A stretch of DNA of 64,000 bases from Castellaniella caeni NBRC 101664 (GTDB taxonomy: Bacteria > Pseudomonadota > Gammaproteobacteria > Burkholderiales > Burkholderiaceae_B), in NCBI RefSeq assembly GCF_001592225.1, contig NZ_BCWN01000003.1, positions 1 to 64,000 on the forward strand. Direction: 5' to 3'. The notes below the pieces were generated by a model, which worked only from the letters and a program-made list of their open reading frames with translations, made no database searches and was not told where the DNA came from. The position numbers were made by a program, and so were the translations under genes. Positions within the stretch are counted from its first letter, which is position 1. Every line of letters starts with the position of its first letter. Positions 59,114 to 64,000 of this stretch are shown here, piece by piece.

Positions 59114-60208
59114 ATGAATCGCCCCGCCCATCCCCCCAACTCGCTGCGCTGCGGCCTCGACACGCTTGACCAGTTCGACGATGTCATCGACGTGCGTACG
59201 CCCGCCGAATACGCCGACGATCACATGCCTGGCGCCATCAACGCACCCGTGCTCAGCAACGAAGAGCGCGTGCTCATCGGCACCATGTATGCGCAAGAAT
59301 CGCCCTTCAAGGCCACGCGCCTGGGGGCGGCCCTGGTGGCGCGCCACATCGCTGAACACCTCGAAACCCTGTTTGCCGACAAGCCGCAAGGCTGGCGGCC
59401 GCTGATCTACTGCTGGCGCGGGGGCAAGCGCTCGGGCGCCATGACCACCTGGTTCAATCTCATCGGCTGGCGGGCGCGGCAGCTGGAAGGCGGCTACAAG
59501 ACCTGGCGCCGCCACGTCATGGACGCGCTGGAAGTCACACCGACGCAACGGCGCTACGTCGTGCTGACGGGGCCCACGGGCTCGGGCAAGACGCGGCTGC
59601 TGCAGGCCCTGGGTGCCGCCGGCGCGCAGATACTCGATCTCGAAGGCCTGGCCTGCCACCGGGGCTCGCTGCTGGGCGGTCTGCCCGACCGCCCTCAGCC
59701 CAGCCAGCGCGGCTTTGAATCCGCGCTGCTGCACGCGCTCGAAGCGCTGGCCCCCGAGCAGCCCGTCTTCGTCGAGGCGGAAAGCCGCCGCATCGGCCAG
59801 CTCAGCCTGCCCGACAGCCTGCTGCGCGCCATGCACGCCAGCCCCTGCGTCCGGGTGCAAGTCGCCATGCCGCAGCGCATCGAGTTCCTGCTGCAAGACT
59901 ACGCCCACCTGTTCGCTCAGCCCGAGCACTTCAAGCAACTGCTCGAACGCCTGATCAGCCTGCACAGCCGCAAGACCATCGAAGACTGGCACGCGCTCAT
60001 CGATAGCGACCGCCGGGCCGACTTGTTCCAGGCGCTGGTCGAAACGCACTACGACCCGGCCTACCGGCGCAGCAGCCACAGCCATTACACTGGCCTGGCG
60101 CAAGCCCCGACCTTCAGCTATGACCCCACCGTGGCCGACGGCCACAGTCAGGCGGTCGAGCTGCTGCACCAGTGCGGCGCCTGGCCCGCCGACGCCGCGC
60201 AGCCCTGA
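59114..60208 (+). CDS. selU: tRNA 2-selenouridine synthase
   Basis: It replaces sulfur by selenium in 2-thiouridine at the wobble position of certain tRNAs, via geranylation, using selenophosphate. The 364-aa protein has an N-terminal rhodanese domain with the catalytic C100 in YCWRGGKRSG, and a P-loop domain with GPTGSGKT at 153-160. It is followed after 76 bases by selD, which makes the selenium donor. The symbol mnmH is also in use. Confidence 0.95.
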   Translation: MNRPAHPPNSLRCGLDTLDQFDDVIDVRTPAEYADDHMPGAINAPVLSNEERVLIGTMYAQESPFKATRLGAALVARHIAEHLETLFADKPQGWRPLIYCWRGGKRSGAMTTWFNLIGWRARQLEGGYKTWRRHVMDALEVTPTQRRYVVLTGPTGSGKTRLLQALGAAGAQILDLEGLACHRGSLLGGLPDRPQPSQRGFESALLHALEALAPEQPVFVEAESRRIGQLSLPDSLLRAMHASPCVRVQVAMPQRIEFLLQDYAHLFAQPEHFKQLLERLISLHSRKTIEDWHALIDSDRRADLFQALVETHYDPAYRRSSHSHYTGLAQAPTFSYDPTVADGHSQAVELLHQCGAWPADAAQP

Positions 60209-60284
60209 GCGCCGCAGCGGCATCATTTTCAGATACACCTGCGGCACGCAGCCGCTAGCGCAATTTACTTGGAGTGTTCTTCTC

Positions 60285-61334
60285 ATGACAGAAACCACCA
60301 TTCCCCGCCTGACCTCCCTGTCCCATGGTGGCGGCTGCGGCTGCAAGATCGCCCCCGACGTGCTGGCAGGGCTGATGCGCAACGCGCTGCCCACAGGCCC
60401 CTTCCCCGATCTGCTGGTGGGCACCCAGTCGTCGGACGACGCCGCCGTCTATCGCCTGAATGACGAGCAGGCGCTCATCGCGACCACCGATTTCTTCATG
60501 CCCATCGTGGACGACCCGCGCGACTTCGGCCGCATCGCCGCCACCAATGCGCTCTCCGACATCTATGCCATGGGCGGGCGGCCCATCATGGCCTTGGCCC
60601 TGGTCGGCATGCCGCTCAAGTCGCTGCCGCCTGAGACCATCAACGCCATTTTGGCGGGCGGGGCCTCCGTCTGCCAGGAAGCCGGCATCCCCATCGCCGG
60701 GGGCCATTCCATCGACTCGGTCGAGCCCATCTACGGCCTGGCCGTGATGGGCCTGGCGCACCCGGATCACATCAAGCGCAACGACCAGGCCCAGGCGGGC
60801 GACGTGCTCATCCTCAGCAAGCCGCTGGGCGTGGGCGTGCTGTCGGCGGCGCTGAAGAAAAACCAGCTGGACGAGGCCGGCTACCAGGCCATGATCGCCA
60901 GCACGACGCGCCTGAACACCCCCGGCACGCAGCTGGCGCGGCTCGATCAGGTACACGCGCTCACCGACGTCACAGGCTTCAGCCTGCTGGGCCATACGCT
61001 TGAAATGTGCCGGGGCTCGCAGCTGCGCGCCGAGCTCGACTACGCCGCCCTGCCCTGGCTCGAGCCCGCCCCCGCCCTGGTGCGCGCCGGCTTCCAGACG
61101 GGTGCCTCGGGGCGCAACTGGAACGCCTGCCGGGCTGAGGTATCGCTTGCCGCCCACCTGCCCACCGAGGCGCAGGCGCTGCTCACCGACCCGCAAACGT
61201 CGGGCGGGCTGCTGGTGGCCTGCGCCCCCGAGGCCGCGGGTGAAGTGATGGCCCTGCTGCAGGCCGACGGCTGCACACAGGCCGCGCGCATCGGTCGCCT
61301 GGTGGCCGGCACGCCGCACATCCAGGTATCCTGA
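60285..61334 (+). CDS. selD: Selenide, water dikinase (selenophosphate synthetase)
   Basis: It makes selenophosphate from selenide and ATP. The 349-aa protein has the glycine-rich active-site loop [11 protein letters not shown] with Cys18 (Cys, not selenocysteine) and Lys21, DDAAVY and [11 protein letters not shown] metal-binding segments, [14 protein letters not shown] and the C-terminal [16 protein letters not shown] lies 10 bases before ATG 60285. In this window its only selenium partner is selU. Confidence 0.95.
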   Translation: MTETTIPRLTSLSHGGGCGCKIAPDVLAGLMRNALPTGPFPDLLVGTQSSDDAAVYRLNDEQALIATTDFFMPIVDDPRDFGRIAATNALSDIYAMGGRPIMALALVGMPLKSLPPETINAILAGGASVCQEAGIPIAGGHSIDSVEPIYGLAVMGLAHPDHIKRNDQAQAGDVLILSKPLGVGVLSAALKKNQLDEAGYQAMIASTTRLNTPGTQLARLDQVHALTDVTGFSLLGHTLEMCRGSQLRAELDYAALPWLEPAPALVRAGFQTGASGRNWNACRAEVSLAAHLPTEAQALLTDPQTSGGLLVACAPEAAGEVMALLQADGCTQAARIGRLVAGTPHIQVS

Positions 61335-61359
61335 TTCCTCTTTCCGCCCGGATACCGTC

Positions 61360-62871
61360 ATGACAGAACCGCTCATCATCGGCCGCAACGCCCAGGGCCA
61401 GGCCACCCTGCTGCCGCACATGGCCAACCGCCACGGCTGCATCACCGGGGCCACCGGCACTGGCAAGACGATCACGCTGCAGGTGCTGGCCGAGGCCTTC
61501 TCGCGCATCGGCACCCCTGTGTTCATGGCCGACGTCAAGGGCGACCTCTCCGGCATCGCGCAAGCCGGGGTCGCCACCGACAAGCTCAAGCAGCGCCTGC
61601 AGACCCTGGGCCTGCCCGAGCCCGTCTGGGGCGGCTGCCCCACCACGCTCTGGGACATTTTCGGCGAGCAGGGCCACCCCGTGCGCGCCACGGTGTCCGA
61701 TCTGGGCCCCTTGCTGCTGGCACGCATGCTCGATCTCAACGACACGCAGGAAGGGGTGCTCACCCTCACCTTCCGCGTGGCCGACGACGAAGGCCTGCTG
61801 GTACTCGACTTCAAAGACCTGCGCACCATGCTGCAATACGTGGCCGACCACGCCGCCGAACTGCGCACACGCTACGGCCAGGTGTCCACGGCCTCCATCG
61901 GCGCCATTCAGCGCAGCCTGCTGCGCCTCGAAGCCGAGGGCGCCGAGCATTTTTTCGGCGAACCCATGCTCGATGTCTTCGACTGGATGCGCAGCGATGC
62001 GCAGGGGCGCGGCATGGTCAACATCCTGGCCGCCGACCGTCTGATGCAATCGCCCCGGCTGTACGCCGTCTTCCTGTTGTGGATGCTGGCCGACCTGTAC
62101 GAGCGCCTGCCCGAGGTGGGCGACCTCGACAAGCCCAAGCTGGTGTTCTTCTTCGACGAGGCGCACCTGCTCTTCAAGGACGCCCCCAAGGCCCTGCTCG
62201 AAAAGATCGAACAAGTGGTGCGCCTGATCCGCTCGAAGGGCGTGGGGGTCTATTTCGTCACGCAGAACCCGGGCGACATCCCCGACACCGTGCTGGGACA
62301 GCTGGGCCACCGGGTGCAGCATGCCTTGCGCGCCTTCACCCCGCGCGACCAGAAAGCCGTCAAGACCGCGGCCCAGACCATGCGACCCCGCTCGGGGCTG
62401 GACATCGAGGCCGCCATCACCGAGCTGGCCGTGGGCGAGGCGCTGGTGTCGCTGCTCGATGCCAAAGGCCAGCCCACCCCCACCGAGCGCGTCTGGATGG
62501 CCGCGCCGGGCAGCCGCATCGGCCCGGCCACCGCCGCCGAACGCGCCCAACTGCGCTCGTCATCCAGCCTGGCGGGCAAGTACGAACAAGCGATCGATCG
62601 CGAATCGGCCTACGAAATCCTGCAGCAACGGGCACAGGGCGGTGCGGCCCAGCCGCGCGCCGGGGCTGCGGCCCAGCCGCAACCGGCAGCCGGGGCGCAA
62701 GCGCCCGCCGCGGGCCTGGGCGGTGCGCTCAACGACTTCCTGTTCGGCTCCACGGGGCCGCGCGGCGGCCACCGGGATGGCGTGGTGCAAAGCGTGGCCA
62801 AGAGCATGATGCGCAATGCCGCCAACCAATTGGTGCGCGGCCTGCTGGGTTCGCTGGTGGGGCGCCGCTGA
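61360..62871 (+). CDS. HerA-like ATPase (DUF853 family)
   Basis: A 503-aa ATPase of the HerA/FtsK superfamily, DUF853 branch. Walker A GATGTGKT is at 30-37 and Walker B is [12 protein letters not shown] near 263-274, with the sensor-like [30 protein letters not shown] (in pieces) and the arginine-finger region [10 protein letters not shown] Gln/Ala/Pro-rich linker (about 420-455) precedes a conserved C-terminal helix. The role is unknown; DNA translocation is presumed. It starts 25 bases after selD. Confidence 0.88.
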   Translation: MTEPLIIGRNAQGQATLLPHMANRHGCITGATGTGKTITLQVLAEAFSRIGTPVFMADVKGDLSGIAQAGVATDKLKQRLQTLGLPEPVWGGCPTTLWDIFGEQGHPVRATVSDLGPLLLARMLDLNDTQEGVLTLTFRVADDEGLLVLDFKDLRTMLQYVADHAAELRTRYGQVSTASIGAIQRSLLRLEAEGAEHFFGEPMLDVFDWMRSDAQGRGMVNILAADRLMQSPRLYAVFLLWMLADLYERLPEVGDLDKPKLVFFFDEAHLLFKDAPKALLEKIEQVVRLIRSKGVGVYFVTQNPGDIPDTVLGQLGHRVQHALRAFTPRDQKAVKTAAQTMRPRSGLDIEAAITELAVGEALVSLLDAKGQPTPTERVWMAAPGSRIGPATAAERAQLRSSSSLAGKYEQAIDRESAYEILQQRAQGGAAQPRAGAAAQPQPAAGAQAPAAGLGGALNDFLFGSTGPRGGHRDGVVQSVAKSMMRNAANQLVRGLLGSLVGRR

Positions 62872-62903
62872 GGCGCCGGGCCGGACAAGAACGGACGGCT
62901 TAC

Positions 62904-63428
62904 GTGTCCAGCGACACCAGTGGCATGAGCGGCAACGCGCAGGCTTACACGCAGGCAATCTACCGCATCGACGGCCCGCCCCCCGTCTTGCTGCGCATCG
63001 GCCAGGTCTCGGCCGCGCTGGCGCAGCTGCACCAGCATCACGGCTGCGCCAGCAGCGTGTTCATCACTGCCTGCAACCCGCGCAGCCGACGCCTGCGCCC
63101 GGCGGCCAACCAGCGGCGGCTGCGCGCCCTGCGGCGGGCGCTGGACGTGCTGGGCCGCGCCTATCTGCCCGCCTGCGGCCTCGATCCACAGCACCTGTGG
63201 CCCGACGAACCCAGCCTGTGGGTGCCCGGCCTGCCCCTGCGCCAGGGCCTGCAGCTGGCCCGGCGATTCGGGCAGAACGCCATCGTCTGGTGCCGCGACC
63301 CGCAGCCCGCGCGCCTGGTCTGGACGTACCCGCCAAAGGCCCGGACACGCGCCGAAGGCCGGGGCACGACCAGCGCAACGCCCTGGGGAAACCCCCAATG
63401 CACTCGTCCCTCGGGACGCCTATACTGA
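62904..63428 (+). CDS. DUF3293 family protein
   Basis: A 174-aa small soluble protein. The DUF3293 pattern is clear: YRIDGPPPVLLRIGQVSAAL, SSVFITACNPRSRRL, NQRRLRALRRALDVLG, and the C-terminal GLQLARRFGQNAIVW. Function unknown. I used GTG 62904; ATG 62925 is equally possible and no good ribosome site decides. It lies 32 bases after the HerA-like gene, and its stop overlaps the -10 box of the small RNA that follows. Confidence 0.75.
   Translation: MSSDTSGMSGNAQAYTQAIYRIDGPPPVLLRIGQVSAALAQLHQHHGCASSVFITACNPRSRRLRPAANQRRLRALRRALDVLGRAYLPACGLDPQHLWPDEPSLWVPGLPLRQGLQLARRFGQNAIVWCRDPQPARLVWTYPPKARTRAEGRGTTSATPWGNPQCTRPSGRLY
63421..63426 (+). promoter_or_regulatory. -10 box of the candidate small RNA
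   Basis: TATACT, five of six matches to the sigma-70 -10 box, overlaps the last codons of the DUF3293 gene. No good -35 box lies 16-18 bases upstream, so the promoter may be weak or activated. Confidence 0.5.
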
Positions 63429-63431
63429 AGT

Positions 63432-63543
63432 TGCTACCAGATGGTAGCTCTTCTTCGCCCGAACGGCGTTGACTTATGCACCGCCTCAGCGCGGTGTGAC
63501 TGCCCCAGTGGCAGTAGGGCCCCACCAGAAGGTGGGGCCTTTG
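63432..63543 (+). ncRNA. Candidate small RNA with five hairpins and own terminator
   Basis: A gene-free stretch of about 110 bases folds into five consecutive perfect stems: 63433-63438/63443-63448, 63456-63459/63465-63468, 63479-63484/63491-63496, 63500-63504/63510-63514, and the 9-bp GGCCCCACC/GGTGGGGCC (63518-63526/63531-63539, loop AGAA) running into TTT. A -10 box ends six bases before the first stem. I do not recognise a known RNA family. The stretch lies between the ends of two convergent genes, where a chance series of stems would be unusual. Confidence 0.6.
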
Positions 63544-63598
63544 CATGCAAGGGCTCTGCCTTCGCGAAGCCAACCTTCGCAAGCCCAGCCCATACCCT

Positions 63599-64000
63599 CT
63601 ATGCCTGCGTCGAACCCTCCTGCAAACAATCGGGCGCTGCCATCACGCGGTTTCGCCCGGCCGCCTTGGCACGGTACAAGGCCTCGTCGGCCGCCTTCAG
63701 GGTCAGTGCAGAATCGCCCTCGCACCAGGGGGCCACGCCGATGGACACCGTCACCACATCGTCCGGCAGCAGCGCGGTCTGCTCGACCACCGCGCGCACC
63801 CGCTCGGCCACCAGCACCCCGGCGGCCAGCCTGGTGCCAGGCAACAGCGCCAGAAACTCTTCGCCTCCCATGCGAAACAGGGCGTCGGCCTCGCGCGCCT
63901 GGCTGCGCATCAGCTGGGCCACCTGCTGGATCACGCGATCCCCGGCATCATGTCCGTACTGATCGTTGATGCGCTTGAAAAAATCGATGTCCAGCACCAT
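63599..64000 (-). CDS. Diguanylate cyclase (GGDEF), 3' part
   Basis: The last 133 residues of a GGDEF protein that extends beyond the window. Visible are the metal-binding VLDIDFFKRINDQYGHDAGD, the active-site loop GGEEF in RMGGEEFLALLPGT, and VSIGVAPW with DEALYRAKAAGRN. An intact GGEEF indicates active synthesis of cyclic di-GMP. No RxxD inhibition site is evident just before GGEEF. The sensory N-terminus lies outside. Confidence 0.92.
   Translation of the reverse strand: MVLDIDFFKRINDQYGHDAGDRVIQQVAQLMRSQAREADALFRMGGEEFLALLPGTRLAAGVLVAERVRAVVEQTALLPDDVVTVSIGVAPWCEGDSALTLKAADEALYRAKAAGRNRVMAAPDCLQEGSTQA

Overview
The window is GC-rich, gene-dense DNA from a betaproteobacterium. The gene order (odhAB, a GntR-sdhCDAB-sdhE-gltA operon, mdh-prpBCD-acnB), the EarP/EF-P pair with Arg32, the DUF2863 protein and a clade I nos cluster all point to Burkholderiales, most likely a denitrifying Alcaligenaceae (Castellaniella-, Pusillimonas- or Bordetella-like). 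The genus is inference.

Bases 1-22200 are a central-carbon block. On the minus strand lie 2-oxoglutarate dehydrogenase E1/E2 (odhA-odhB) and a GntR regulator followed by succinate dehydrogenase, its flavinylation factor and citrate synthase. On the plus strand lie malic enzyme, malate dehydrogenase, the methylcitrate cycle (prpBCD), an OmpW porin and aconitase B. Nearly the same long palindromic operator lies in the gntR/mdh intergenic region and directly upstream of acnB, in both cases touching a candidate -35 box. This suggests one GntR regulon for the TCA and methylcitrate cycles. A 450-bp mosaic of four interleaved inverted repeats fills the maeB-gltA gap.

Bases 22400-30230 hold housekeeping genes: DUF2863, earP-efp, DUF1178, a nuclease, an AidB-like dehydrogenase, an adenine deaminase and a 3-methyladenine glycosylase. 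Bases 30435-39527 are a complete nosRZDFYL-nosX nitrous oxide reductase cluster behind an FNR-type box, followed by tRNA-Arg. Bases 39930-49240 carry amino-acid transport (an orphan binding protein and a complete aapJQMP operon), an acyl-CoA synthetase, an EamA transporter, a penicillin-binding endopeptidase and a nucleoside deoxyribosyltransferase.

Bases 49321-51900 are accessory. A deletion scar fuses a decapitated LuxR regulator to a decapitated short-chain dehydrogenase. Next come a palindrome over a possible promoter, a translationally coupled gene pair (an unknown 153-aa protein and a DUF1828/DUF1829-type protein), gene debris and tRNA-Leu. Bases 52014-57344 return to core genes (rnr, rlmB, metZ, hupB). 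A relic island of about 1.4 kb sits in tRNA-Val (57606-59084). It is bounded by a 34-bp duplication of the tRNA 3' end and contains an orphan gene and a doubly deleted IS3-family element. The window ends with the selenium genes selU and selD, a HerA-like ATPase, a DUF3293 protein, a candidate small RNA made of five hairpins, and the 3' part of a diguanylate cyclase gene.
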